DNA from: a virus
Direction: 5' to 3' (one strand)
DNA length: 36,999 nt
Virus record (IMG/VR): IMGVR_UViG_3300035701_000128
Span: 1 to 36,999 of that record
Both the position numbers and the translations under genes were made by a program. The notes beneath the pieces are model-generated. The model saw nothing but the letters and a program-made list of their open reading frames with translations. It searched no databases and was not told the DNA's origin. Of this stretch, positions 23,266 through 30,546 are shown piece by piece; positions within the stretch are counted from its first letter, which is position 1; each line of letters starts with the position of its first letter.

Positions 23266-23861
23266 AATGAACCTCCCCATTGTTGTGCCATAGCATCTGC
23301 AATCCCCTGGAATGTCTTATTTCTCATCTTTTCCCTTTCTTTTGGCGGTAATAAACTGCTCTCATAAAACCATTGGCTCATTCGTTTACCGCTTTTAGCG
23401 ACCCAAACACCGCCTTTATCAACGATATGTGTAGGTTTTAATAGTGGTAAGCCTTTAAGCCATAGACAAGTAGCTTTGGTCGTGTCGTGTCCATATTGCC
23501 AAGGTTGAATAATCTGAGCTGGCTTACGATATACGCTAGACATAATACCGATAGGGTTTTCAATAGCATAACGAGGAATATTGCAGTTAGCCAAAGCCAT
23601 AAAGAAGTCGATGCCTTGTTGTTGTCTACCGTCTGCTATTTTCTTAGCAAAGTGCCTTGCACCACTAACTGCCAAATGAGTGCATGGCGGGTGTGCAATC
23701 ATCAAATCAAACCCATCATTGATAATATCAATGACATCACCTTGATAATGCTTCCCAGGTGTTGAGCTTGGCTCTAAATCACATGATATAGCATCATGCC
23801 CCAAAGCAGTAAAAGCATCTCGCACAGTACCGCTAAATTCACACGCTATTAAGACTTTCAT
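23262..23861 (-). CDS. DNA cytosine methyltransferase-like protein
   Basis: A 199-residue protein from ATG 23861, with AGGAGG four bases upstream. The N-terminus MKVLIACEFSGTVRDAFTAL resembles the SAM-binding FxGxG-type strand of C5-cytosine methylases, followed by ISCDLE and IAHPPCTHLA, where C60 of the PPC motif would be the catalytic Cys. It is short for a full methylase and I see no clear target-recognition domain, so activity is uncertain. Phages often carry this protein, possibly for protecting DNA from host restriction. It sits in the early gene block. Confidence 0.7.
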   Translation of the reverse strand: MKVLIACEFSGTVRDAFTALGHDAISCDLEPSSTPGKHYQGDVIDIINDGFDLMIAHPPCTHLAVSGARHFAKKIADGRQQQGIDFFMALANCNIPRYAIENPIGIMSSVYRKPAQIIQPWQYGHDTTKATCLWLKGLPLLKPTHIVDKGGVWVAKSGKRMSQWFYESSLLPPKEREKMRNKTFQGIADAMAQQWGGSL

Positions 23862-23895
23862 ATAACCTCCTAGAATCAATTTAAATTAAGCTACC

Positions 23896-23929
23896 TTGAC
23901 ACACCCATTGACACACCCATAAACACCCA
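23896..23929. repeat. 12-base tandem repeat, operator candidate
   Basis: TTGACACACCCA occurs twice in tandem (23896-23919), followed by the partial copy TAAACACCCA (23920-23929). It is in the 96-base gap between the gene at 23958 and the methyltransferase-like gene, just upstream of the latter's ribosome site on the - strand. Confidence 0.6.
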
Positions 23930-23957
23930 ATACAGAGCGTTCTAGTGCGTTTTAGAG

Positions 23958-24146
23958 CTAGTATATTGTCGAATGAATATGCTCAAAAAGCAAATCAGCA
24001 TCTTCTGTTAGTTTTTCAAGTGCTTCATCAGTCAATAGTGTGCCATCAGCATATTCACCATAACAGAAATAAGCATCTGAAAAGTCGGGATAATCTTTGG
24101 TGTCTATCCCATCCAATTCAAGCGTTTTATAGTTAATTTGTGTCAT
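23958..24146 (-). CDS. small acidic conserved phage protein
   Basis: A 62-residue acidic protein with the pattern LELDGIDTKDYPDFSDAYF, DGTLLTDEALEKLTED and a helical end LLFEHIHSTIY. Small proteins with LDGID-x-KDYPDF occur widely in phages of Gram-negative hosts, function unknown. GGGG precedes ATG 24146. It overlaps the winged-helix gene by 14 bases. Confidence 0.75.
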   Translation of the reverse strand: MTQINYKTLELDGIDTKDYPDFSDAYFCYGEYADGTLLTDEALEKLTEDADLLFEHIHSTIY

Positions 24147-24513
24147 ATTTTAACCCCAATTCTTTAGAATACATTATAAATAGATAGTTTTTATTCATCA
24201 ATAGCTCTTTAAAGTGTTCTATATTTCTAGCCTTATTTAGGTCAGCTTTAGCCTTAGACTTAGTGTAATCCCTAGTTTTTAGGGGTTCACTCATAGGCTT
24301 AAGTTTATAGATTGAGTTTGGTCTTCGTCGGTTACATTCGTCGACTTCGGTTCGTTTACCTATGACCTCAAGAGCATCTCTTTTCTTTAGTGTGTTCAAT
24401 ATACAATGGACTGCTTCTTTTGTATGTTGCCCGCCCATAGCGTCCCGAAGCTCTCTGGCGGTCATACAATTAGTGGTTAAGAGTGTCACTATTTGCTGCA
24501 CTTTTGTAGTCAT
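24133..24513 (-). CDS. winged-helix DNA-binding protein candidate
   Basis: A 126-residue basic protein. Residues 1-50 have a helix-turn-helix pattern (VQQIVTLLTTNCMTARELRDAMGG, then AVHCILNTLKKRDALEVIG) like winged-helix regulators. A basic middle (RRRPNSIYKL) and a helical C-terminus follow. GAGGTG precedes the ATG. It is the only plausible transcription regulator in the genome and lies in the early block, so it may control the divergent promoters; this is inference. Confidence 0.65.
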   Translation of the reverse strand: MTTKVQQIVTLLTTNCMTARELRDAMGGQHTKEAVHCILNTLKKRDALEVIGKRTEVDECNRRRPNSIYKLKPMSEPLKTRDYTKSKAKADLNKARNIEHFKELLMNKNYLFIMYSKELGLKYDTN

Positions 24514-24710
24514 GCTTTCACCTCTATACCTTCGTTTATTTGTTTAACTCCACAAACTGCTAGAATAATCTCATGGCAACCAGGGTCAACCCCAAAATCT
24601 GAGCATATATCTACCCAATCATTAGGAATTATCTCAGGATTAAGTCTTATCCAACCACCTTGAGGCAATACCTCATAACCGTTATCTAATAGCTTTTCTT
24701 TAGTTAGCAT
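24510..24710 (-). CDS. small hypothetical protein
   Basis: A 66-residue protein beginning MLTKEKLLDNGYEVLPQGG and containing DWVDICSDFGVDPGCHEIILAVCGV, with three Cys. It overlaps the winged-helix gene by four bases and follows the 58-codon ORF at 24713. Not recognised; many phages have similar early small proteins. Confidence 0.65.
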   Translation of the reverse strand: MLTKEKLLDNGYEVLPQGGWIRLNPEIIPNDWVDICSDFGVDPGCHEIILAVCGVKQINEGIEVKA

Positions 24711-24712
24711 GA

Positions 24713-24889
24713 TTACACCTTAAAAAAGTGATTCATTAATTGTACCGTTGATTTATAAGACATGATATTGATTCTAGGGTTAGTTAAGCCCTCTAAAAAC
24801 TTATCCGCTTCGTGTTCAGTTGCAAAAGCCTTGATTAGCTCTTGATTAGTATAAGAGTTGTAACCCTTAGCTATAAATAGTTTTTTCAT
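24713..24889 (-). CDS. small hypothetical protein
   Basis: A 58-residue ORF beginning MKKLFIAKGYNSYTNQELIK and ending QLMNHFFKV. It fills the gap between neighbouring - strand genes with only a few bases on each side, and AGGGG precedes its ATG. Basic, helical; no family recognised. It is probably real because of packing and the ribosome site. Confidence 0.65.
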   Translation of the reverse strand: MKKLFIAKGYNSYTNQELIKAFATEHEADKFLEGLTNPRINIMSYKSTVQLMNHFFKV

Positions 24890-24899
24890 TGTAAACCCC

Positions 24900-25232
24900 T
24901 TAGAATTGTCTAAAAATATAAGTATTAATGTCAGTTTTACCGATTACCCATGTTTGATTATTTAGCCAATCAGTAACATAGCTCAAAGCATCATCATCGT
25001 TTAATCGTGCCTCATCCATCATATAGCCATAAGCCTCTATGATTTCATTAATTGACATCTCGCAAAAATCACAACATAGAGCAATTACATCTAATTCCAT
25101 ATCATCGCCTGTTTCCTCTTCAAATTCCTCTAAACCGTTAAATAAAATCTCCAATCCTTCATATGTAAAGTTTTTAGGACGAAGAGACATAAAAGCATCT
25201 GTGAATTGTGATAGACCGATAGTTTGTTTCAT
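24900..25232 (-). CDS. conserved acidic phage protein
   Basis: A 110-residue acidic protein: SLRPKNFTYEGLEILFNGLE, EETGDDMELDVIALCCDFCE, INEIIEAYGYM, ending TDINTYIFRQF. This layout (a Tyr-Glu-Gly helix, then DVIALCCxF) recurs in phage early proteins of unknown function. Low pI and small size would fit an anti-restriction or inhibitor protein, but nothing proves it. AAGGGG precedes the ATG; it overlaps the next gene upstream by four bases. Confidence 0.75.
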   Translation of the reverse strand: MKQTIGLSQFTDAFMSLRPKNFTYEGLEILFNGLEEFEEETGDDMELDVIALCCDFCEMSINEIIEAYGYMMDEARLNDDDALSYVTDWLNNQTWVIGKTDINTYIFRQF

Positions 25233-25411
25233 TTTTGACCCCTTGTTGATAAGTATTTAAAGTATGTTTGTGCTATATCTAATTGATTGTGACCAAAGCT
25301 CGCAACAGTTTTTGAGTGAGTACCTTGGTTTTTCATTACATCAAACCCTGTATTACATTTTAAGACCCAATATAAACCGCTTTCCGCTATGATGTCTGAT
25401 TCTTTAATCAT
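25229..25411 (-). CDS. small hypothetical protein
   Basis: A 60-residue protein, with strands then a helix: SGLYWVLKCNTGFDVMKNQG, THSKTVASFG and LDIAQTYFKYLSTR. It resembles small phage proteins of unknown role whose middle reads THSxxVA. The ATG is preceded by GGGG. It overlaps the next gene by four bases. Early block, unknown function. Confidence 0.65.
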   Translation of the reverse strand: MIKESDIIAESGLYWVLKCNTGFDVMKNQGTHSKTVASFGHNQLDIAQTYFKYLSTRGQK

Positions 25412-25425
25412 GTTTAAACCCCTGT

Positions 25426-25545
25426 TTAGTTTGTTTGTGTTAATGCGATTGCGAATAGATAGCCAAAGCTAATGGCTAATGATAGTAATACGATTGCGTT
25501 AATAATAAAGTTTTTCATTTCTAATGTGCGTTGTTTTTGAGTCAT
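25426..25545 (-). CDS. 39-residue single-TM protein, first leftward gene
   Basis: A 39-residue ORF starting MTQKQRTLEMKNFIINAIVL, with one transmembrane helix of about 20 residues (FIINAIVLLSLAISFGYLFAIA) and a polar end. AAAGGA lies about nine bases before ATG 25545. It is the gene nearest the divergent control region, so it is likely the first gene made. Tiny membrane peptides in this position often target host envelope functions; that is inference. Confidence 0.6.
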   Translation of the reverse strand: MTQKQRTLEMKNFIINAIVLLSLAISFGYLFAIALTQTN

Positions 25546-25637
25546 GATATGTTTTCCTTTGTTTTGTTTATTTTTACCTACAAACAAATATTACTACACC
25601 AATAACAGAAAAGGTAGACTATCGTACATTGTATTTA

Positions 25638-25666
25638 TTTATAACTATCCTGGACTCAATAGTCTA
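25638..25666 (-). promoter_or_regulatory. leftward promoter candidate for early genes
   Basis: On the - strand TAGACT (25666-25661), 17 bases, TATAAA (25643-25638), which is 4/6 and 5/6 matches to sigma70. It points at the first early gene, about 90 bases ahead. An inverted repeat CAATAG/CTATTG (25657-25662, 25670-25675) overlaps the -35, as an operator would. Confidence 0.45.
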
Positions 25667-25747
25667 AAGCTATTGGTATATCATTGGTCTATGTCAGTCT
25701 ATCTAGGTATCCCATTTAGGGTACACCGATGCCATACATACTCAGCC

Positions 25748-25767
25748 TGTGGATAACCTGTGGATAA
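25748..25767 (-). other. tandem DnaA boxes
   Basis: TTATCCACA occurs twice on the - strand (25756-25748 and 25767-25759), 11 bases apart, i.e. one helical turn, on the same face of the DNA. TTATCCACA is the strongest E. coli DnaA box. Position in the only large gene-free region supports host DnaA-assisted initiation or regulation. Confidence 0.7.
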
Positions 25768-25788
25768 CTATATAGCTCGTACAAGTGT

Positions 25789-26050
25789 GTAAGCACTCAC
25801 TAACATAGACAAATAAAGCCTGTGATGTAAGTAAGTACTCACTAACTTTGATGGGGGGTGGGGGTGGCTGTGATGTTATAATGTTGTTGCTACCACTAAT
25901 ATTTACAATAAGGTAAAATAGCAAATAAGCTATAAAGCTATGATTTCAATAACTAAAAGTAATATAGAATCAGTGATGGAGAAACTGCACACTTTAGGTC
26001 ATGCGGAGTACCTGTAAAGTCTGTGATGCCCCGCTGTACTCTTTAGGTCA
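25789..26050. repeat. direct repeats in the origin/control region
   Basis: GTAAG[C/T]ACTCACTAAC at 25789-25804 and 25831-25846 (one mismatch, 42 bases apart). CTGTGATG occurs three times (about 25820, 25868 and 26020). CTTTAGGTCA occurs at 25992-26001 and 26041-26050, the pair bracketing GAGTAC/GTACTC inverted arms (26006-26011, 26036-26041). A G-rich tract of six, five and two G lies at 25853-25867. Confidence 0.6.
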
Positions 26051-26134
26051 CAGTCAGTGGTCTCTATCACCTTACTGTAGATAGACTTTGTCAGATTCAG
26101 CTATACTTTCTTTGTGAATAGATGTAAATAAAGC

Positions 26135-26163
26135 TTGACAAGAATTAACAATGTTGTTATAAT
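26135..26163 (+). promoter_or_regulatory. main rightward (late) promoter, fully consensus
   Basis: TTGACA (26135-26140), 17 bases ending TGT (extended -10), TATAAT (26158-26163): all consensus. It points at the terminase-portal-capsid genes, with a leader of about 205 nt before the first ATG. Confidence 0.8.
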
Positions 26164-26182
26164 ACTCTCTATAGAACCCTAT

Positions 26183-26311
26183 AGCACTTTGTTAAACCCT
26201 AAGACTAATTAAAATATGAAGAAAAGAAACTAAATAAGTAACCCTAACAAAGTGCTTCAGAACCCTGAAGAAATCAATATAGAACTATATAGTCTATATA
26301 GAGCACTTCAG
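26183..26311 (+). promoter_or_regulatory. structured 5' leader of the late operon
   Basis: AGCACTTTGTTA (26183-26194) is the perfect complement of TAACAAAGTGCT (26245-26256). CTTCAG (26255-26260) pairs with CTGAAG (26265-26270). AGCACTTCAG (26302-26311) can compete for AAGTGCT (26250-26256) or CTGAAG. CTATATAG occurs twice (26285, 26294), and AACCCT four times. A five-codon ORF (MKKRN) lies in the large loop at 26216. No T-run follows, so this is not a plain terminator. Confidence 0.55.
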
Positions 26312-26374
26312 ATAAAAAAGTAATACTTTAGATAATTTTATTTAGTCTTTCCCCTATTGGGATAAAAGGATGCA

Positions 26375-26809
26375 ATGTCAGATGCTGAACACACGGTCGA
26401 AAAGAAGTCTCGTCCAAAGATTAAACGAAGAGAAGTAGTTGATGGTAAACCTAAGTTAGGTCGGCCAAAGAAAGCCGACATACAAAAGAAGAAGAAACCT
26501 GGTATTGTTGGTCGTCCTGTAGGGGATGCTGGTCGCATAGCAGAGTTTAAAGCAAGGTTACTAGCCACTGCTGGTGACACAGTAATTACAAAGATTATAG
26601 AAACTGCACTGACAGATGGTCATCCTTCGCAGGGGGCAATGTTAAAGTTCTGTGGAGACAGGTTATTACCCTTGTCCAGTTTTGAAGCTAAGGGCGGTAA
26701 CTCAATGCCGACCATCAGTATTAACATTAGTGGCATCACCAACCCAACGGTTGATGCTAATGAAGTAATAGATGATGTCACTGATGTTTATATCAAGGAT
26801 GTTGAATAG
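26375..26809 (+). CDS. terminase small subunit candidate with AT-hook motifs
   Basis: A 144-residue protein. The N-terminal 50 residues are highly basic with AT-hook cores GRPKK (LGRPKK) and GRPVG, expected to grip AT-rich DNA. The middle (AEFKARLLATAGDTVITKII, HPSQGAMLKFCGDRLLP) is the pattern of a phage protein that regularly precedes terminase large genes and helps choose DNA for packaging. The C-terminus is acidic. AAAGGA precedes the ATG. Its stop overlaps the GTG of the large subunit, typical of a terminase pair. Confidence 0.75.
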   Translation: MSDAEHTVEKKSRPKIKRREVVDGKPKLGRPKKADIQKKKKPGIVGRPVGDAGRIAEFKARLLATAGDTVITKIIETALTDGHPSQGAMLKFCGDRLLPLSSFEAKGGNSMPTISINISGITNPTVDANEVIDDVTDVYIKDVE

Positions 26810-28071
26810 TGGCTGATTTAAACTTTCAACTCTTAAAATGGCAGCAGGAAGTTTTTAAGGATGAAACCCGATTCAAAGTTATTGCTGCTGGGCGACGCTG
26901 TGGTAAATCACGACTCTCTGCAGTAACCCTACTGATTGAAGGTATTAACTGTCCTGAAGGTTCTAGTGTAATGTATGTTGCACCAACCTTGGGACAAGCC
27001 AGAACAATTATCTGGGAATTATTAATGGAGTTAGGTAGACCGATTATTAAGTCTGCACACATTAATAACTTAGAGATTACTTTGGTGAATGGTCGTAAGA
27101 TATTAGTTAGAGGTGCGGATAACCCTGACTCATTGCGTGGTGTGTCTTTATCATACCTAGTAATGGACGAGGTGGCTTTTATTAAAGCTGATATTTGGGA
27201 AAGAGTACTTCGTGCTTCTTTGTCAGATAGAAAAGGTAGAGCGATGTTTATCTCTACTCCGTCAGGAAGAAACCACTTCTATGATTGGTATCAGCTCGGA
27301 CAGACAGGTGAAGATGAAGATTGGAAGTCTTGGCACTTTACGACTTCTGATAATGAAACGATTGACCCTAAAGAGATTGAAGCTGCTAAACGCACACTAT
27401 CTAGCTTTGCTTTCAATCAAGAATACTTGTCTTCCTTTAACAACGCTGGTGCAGGTTTGTTTAAAGAAGAGTGGGTTAAGTTTGGAGAAGAACCTAATTA
27501 TGGTAGCTGGTACATCGCTATCGACTTAGCTGGCTTTGAAGCTGTGTCTAAGAATGCTTCTGCAGCTAAGAGTAGATTAGACAAATCAGCGATTGCTTGC
27601 GTTAAGGTCATGGATGATGGTAGTTGGTTTGTGGATAAGATTGAGTCTGGTCGTTGGGATATTGAAGAGACAGCAACTAGGATACTAAAGAATATTAAAC
27701 ACTATGAGCCTCTAGCAGTTGGTATTGAACGAGGGGCTTTAAAGAATGCAGTGTTACCGTACTTAAGTGATTTGATGAGAAAGAATAATACTTATGCTCA
27801 CATTGCTGACTTAACTCATGGTAACAAGAAAAAGACAGATAGAGTTATTTGGGCTTTGCAGGGACGGTTTGAACACGGACGAGTATCTTTAAACTGTGAT
27901 GGAGACTTTGATGAGTTTGTTGACCAACTCTTAATGTTCCCCACTGCTGGAGTACATGATGACTTACCAGACGCATTGTCGTACATCGACCAGTTAGCTG
28001 TCACTAGCTACAACACGGATGATGATGGCGGTGATGAATGGGAAACTTTAGATGTTATATCGGGGTACTAA
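26809..28071 (+). CDS. terL: terminase large subunit (packaging ATPase-nuclease)
   Basis: A 420-residue protein starting at GTG. The ATPase domain has Walker A GRRCGKS (28-34), Walker B YLVMDE (D120/E121) and coupling motif ISTPSG. The RNase H-like nuclease has D239 (IAIDLA), E307 (GIERGA) and a late Asp in HDDLPDALSYI. It translocates DNA into the prohead and cuts concatemers. This is a compact TerL, as in many short-tailed marine/freshwater phages. The GTG overlaps the upstream TAG, coupling it to the small subunit. Confidence 0.95.
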   Translation: MADLNFQLLKWQQEVFKDETRFKVIAAGRRCGKSRLSAVTLLIEGINCPEGSSVMYVAPTLGQARTIIWELLMELGRPIIKSAHINNLEITLVNGRKILVRGADNPDSLRGVSLSYLVMDEVAFIKADIWERVLRASLSDRKGRAMFISTPSGRNHFYDWYQLGQTGEDEDWKSWHFTTSDNETIDPKEIEAAKRTLSSFAFNQEYLSSFNNAGAGLFKEEWVKFGEEPNYGSWYIAIDLAGFEAVSKNASAAKSRLDKSAIACVKVMDDGSWFVDKIESGRWDIEETATRILKNIKHYEPLAVGIERGALKNAVLPYLSDLMRKNNTYAHIADLTHGNKKKTDRVIWALQGRFEHGRVSLNCDGDFDEFVDQLLMFPTAGVHDDLPDALSYIDQLAVTSYNTDDDGGDEWETLDVISGY

Positions 28072-28072
28072 T

Positions 28073-28489
28073 ATGAAATGTCCTATTGCAACACAAGATG
28101 TAAAAGTTAATCTTAAAAACAGAAATTGGGCTTTTAAGAATGTTGGTTATGGTCCTGCAAACCCAGGTGAACCTAATGGTGCTTTCTGGAACGATAAAGC
28201 CAATGAATGGCAAACTGATTTAAAACAAGCCAAGTCTATGCGATGCGGTAACTGTGCTGCCTTTATTCAAACTCCCCAAATATTAGAATGTATTCGTGCA
28301 GGTATTGACGAAGAAAAAGATAGCTATGCAGAAGATGTTATGGAAACTGCTGGTTTAGGATACTGTGAACTGTTTGATTTCAAATGTGCTGATACTCGTA
28401 CTTGTAACGCTTGGCTTATTGGAGGTCCAATAACAGGTGAAAAAGAAGAATACATTGATGAACCCTTTAAAGATACAACCGAAGACTAA
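28073..28489 (+). CDS. Cys-rich conserved phage protein
   Basis: A 138-residue protein from ATG 28073, one base after the terL stop; the frame extends to an in-frame ATG at 28052 inside terL but without a ribosome site. The Cys set is KCPIA, RCGNCAAF, LECIRAG, GYCELFDFKCAD and RTCNAW, suggesting a zinc or iron-sulfur site. The start MKCPIATQDVKVNLKNRNWA recurs in metagenomic phage genomes, always unnamed as far as I recall. It lies between terminase and portal, so a packaging or virion role is plausible. Confidence 0.7.
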   Translation: MKCPIATQDVKVNLKNRNWAFKNVGYGPANPGEPNGAFWNDKANEWQTDLKQAKSMRCGNCAAFIQTPQILECIRAGIDEEKDSYAEDVMETAGLGYCELFDFKCADTRTCNAWLIGGPITGEKEEYIDEPFKDTTED

Positions 28490-28497
28490 GGAATAAT

Positions 28498-30498
28498 ATG
28501 GCTGAAATGAAAGACAACAATGAAGGCATGAAGTGGGATAGTCCTTCTGACTCTGATAAAGAGTTAACTTCTTTTGTGGTTGCACATTGTGACCGTTGGA
28601 GAGACCATCGTGATGAGAACTATTTAAACGCATGGGATGAATATGAGCGTATCTTCCGTGGTCAATGGGCTTCAGAAGACAAGACTCGTGACTCAGAGCG
28701 TAGTCGTTTAATTTCTCCTGCAACGCAACAAGCTGTAGAAACTCGACACGCTGAAATCATGGAAGCTATCTTTGGTAACGGTGAGTTCTTTGACATCAAG
28801 GATGATGTACGAGACATGAATGGTAATTCAATGGACATCGAGATGATGCGTGTTCAACTTCGTGAAGACCTAGAGAAGTCTAAGATTCGTAAGTCTATTG
28901 ACCAAATTGAATTGATGGCAGAAATCTATGGTACTGGTGTTGGTGAGATTATGGTTAAGACAGACACAGAGTATGTTCCGTCTACCCAGCCAATCCCTGG
29001 CTCTACGCAAGCTGCGTATGGTGTATCAGAGAAAGAAGTATTCTTTGTTAAAGTAAACCCTGTCAACCCTAGAAACTTCTTGATTGACCCTAACGCTACA
29101 ACGATTGATGAAGCGATGGGTGTTGCGATTGAGAAGTTTGTGTCTATTCACAAAGTTGTTGAAGGTATGGAAAAAGGTATCTATCGTAAGGTAGACATAG
29201 GTCCATATGGTGTGGATGATGATTTAGAACCAACACAAGAACTAACACAGTATCAAGATGACAAAGTAAAGATGTTGACTTACTACGGTCTAGTCCCTAG
29301 AGAGTACCTAGAAGACCTTGAGAACGACGGTAGTGAGATGGTAGATTTATTCCCTGAGGACAGTACAGCTGACCGCTACAGTGACCTTGTAGAGGCTATA
29401 ATCGTGATTGCTAACGATGGTTTACTGTTAAAGGCTGAAGCAAGTCCTTACATGATGAAAGACCGTCCTGTTATCGCTTACCAAGATGACACAGTACCTA
29501 ATCGCTTTTGGGGTCGTGGAACAGTTGAAAAAGCATACAATATGCAAAAAGCTATTGATGCACAACTACGCAGTCATTTAGACTCATTAGCATTGACTAC
29601 AGCTCCTATGATTGCAATGGATGCTACTCGCTTACCTCGTGGTGCTAAGTTTGAAGTTAAACCAGGTAAAGCTATTCTTACTAACGGCAACCCTGGTGAG
29701 ATTCTATTCCCATTCAAGTTTGGTGCTACTAGCCCTGAGAATGCAGCAACAGCTAGAGAGTTTGAAAGAATGTTGTTACAAGCAACAGGTACTTTAGATT
29801 CACAAGGCATGATTTCTGCAGCTCCTCGTGATGGCGGTGGACAAGGTATGTCGATGGCAATGGCTGGAATCATCAAGAAGTACAAGCGTACATTAACTAA
29901 CTTCCAAGAAGACTTCCTAATCCCATTAATTAAGAAAGCCGCTTTTCGTTATATGCAGTTTGACCCTGAGCGTTACCCTTCAGTAGACATGAAGTTCATT
30001 CCTACAGGTAACTTAGGTATGATGGCTCGTGAATACGAACAGCAACAGTTAATTGGTTTGTTACAGACCCTTGGTCCTGATACTCCAGTGCTTCCTGTAT
30101 TGCTCAAAGGTATCATTGGTAACTCTAGTTTGTCTAACCGTGCTGAATTAATGGCTACTTTAGACCAAATGAGTCAACCAAACCCTGAACAGCAACAAAT
30201 GCAACAGATGGCTCAACAGATGCAGATGGAACAGTCTCAAGCAACGACTCAATCTCTACAAGCTAGAGCACAAAGAGACCAAGCAGAGGCTCAAAAGACT
30301 GTTGTTGAGACACAGTTACTACCTGAAGAGCTAAAAGCTAAGGTAATCAGCTCATTGTCTACCAATATTGATGGTAATAACCAAGATAACGAGTTTGAAA
30401 AGAGAGCCAGAATAGCTGATTTGATGCTGAAAGAGAAAGACATCAACAACAAAGGCAAGATTGTTGAGTTACAGATGCAAAAAAACAACACAATGTAA
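28498..30498 (+). CDS. portal protein
   Basis: A 666-residue protein. The N-terminal part has WDEYERIFRGQW and SERSRLISPATQQAVETRH, hallmarks of podovirus portals. The central part holds the wing/stem (ILTNGNPGEILFPFKFGAT; AFRYMQFDPERYPSVD). The last 120 residues are Gln/Met-rich helix (EQQQMQQMAQQMQMEQSQ), the barrel that projects into the capsid. It forms the dodecameric vertex through which DNA enters. AAGGA precedes the ATG. Placement after terminase supports the call. Confidence 0.9.
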   Translation: MAEMKDNNEGMKWDSPSDSDKELTSFVVAHCDRWRDHRDENYLNAWDEYERIFRGQWASEDKTRDSERSRLISPATQQAVETRHAEIMEAIFGNGEFFDIKDDVRDMNGNSMDIEMMRVQLREDLEKSKIRKSIDQIELMAEIYGTGVGEIMVKTDTEYVPSTQPIPGSTQAAYGVSEKEVFFVKVNPVNPRNFLIDPNATTIDEAMGVAIEKFVSIHKVVEGMEKGIYRKVDIGPYGVDDDLEPTQELTQYQDDKVKMLTYYGLVPREYLEDLENDGSEMVDLFPEDSTADRYSDLVEAIIVIANDGLLLKAEASPYMMKDRPVIAYQDDTVPNRFWGRGTVEKAYNMQKAIDAQLRSHLDSLALTTAPMIAMDATRLPRGAKFEVKPGKAILTNGNPGEILFPFKFGATSPENAATAREFERMLLQATGTLDSQGMISAAPRDGGGQGMSMAMAGIIKKYKRTLTNFQEDFLIPLIKKAAFRYMQFDPERYPSVDMKFIPTGNLGMMAREYEQQQLIGLLQTLGPDTPVLPVLLKGIIGNSSLSNRAELMATLDQMSQPNPEQQQMQQMAQQMQMEQSQATTQSLQARAQRDQAEAQKTVVETQLLPEELKAKVISSLSTNIDGNNQDNEFEKRARIADLMLKEKDINNKGKIVELQMQKNNTM

Positions 30499-30508
30499 CA
30501 AAAAAGTG

Positions 30509-30537
30509 TTGACAAACAAAAATAAGTGTGTTAAAAT
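30509..30537 (+). promoter_or_regulatory. promoter of a free-standing HNH gene
   Basis: TTGACA (30509-30514), 17 bases ending TGT (extended -10), TAAAAT (30532-30537). The expected RNA start (about 30544) is only a few bases before the ATG at 30547, and there is no Shine-Dalgarno, so the mRNA would be nearly leaderless. Confidence 0.65.
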
Positions 30538-30546
30538 TATCAAATA

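Larger units (their letters stand above)
25546..26374. other. long noncoding control region, probable replication origin
   Basis: 829 bases without a convincing gene, lying between the divergent arms. It contains a leftward promoter candidate, two DnaA boxes, direct repeats, a G-rich tract, the rightward late promoter and a structured leader, each listed separately. AT-rich stretches (25625-25645) could be the unwinding element. A few ORFs here (60-70 codons) lack ribosome sites and have low-complexity content. Confidence 0.65.

Noticed and set aside
23487-23765. 92-codon + strand ORF as product of the orphan promoter at 22848
   Set aside because: Antisense to the methylase-like gene, no ribosome site and no recognisable pattern.
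25742-25924. 60-codon - strand ORF with five Pro in a row, and 70-codon + ORF at 25544
   Set aside because: Lie over DnaA boxes and the G-rich tract; no ribosome site; low-complexity or unlikely composition. Read as origin DNA.
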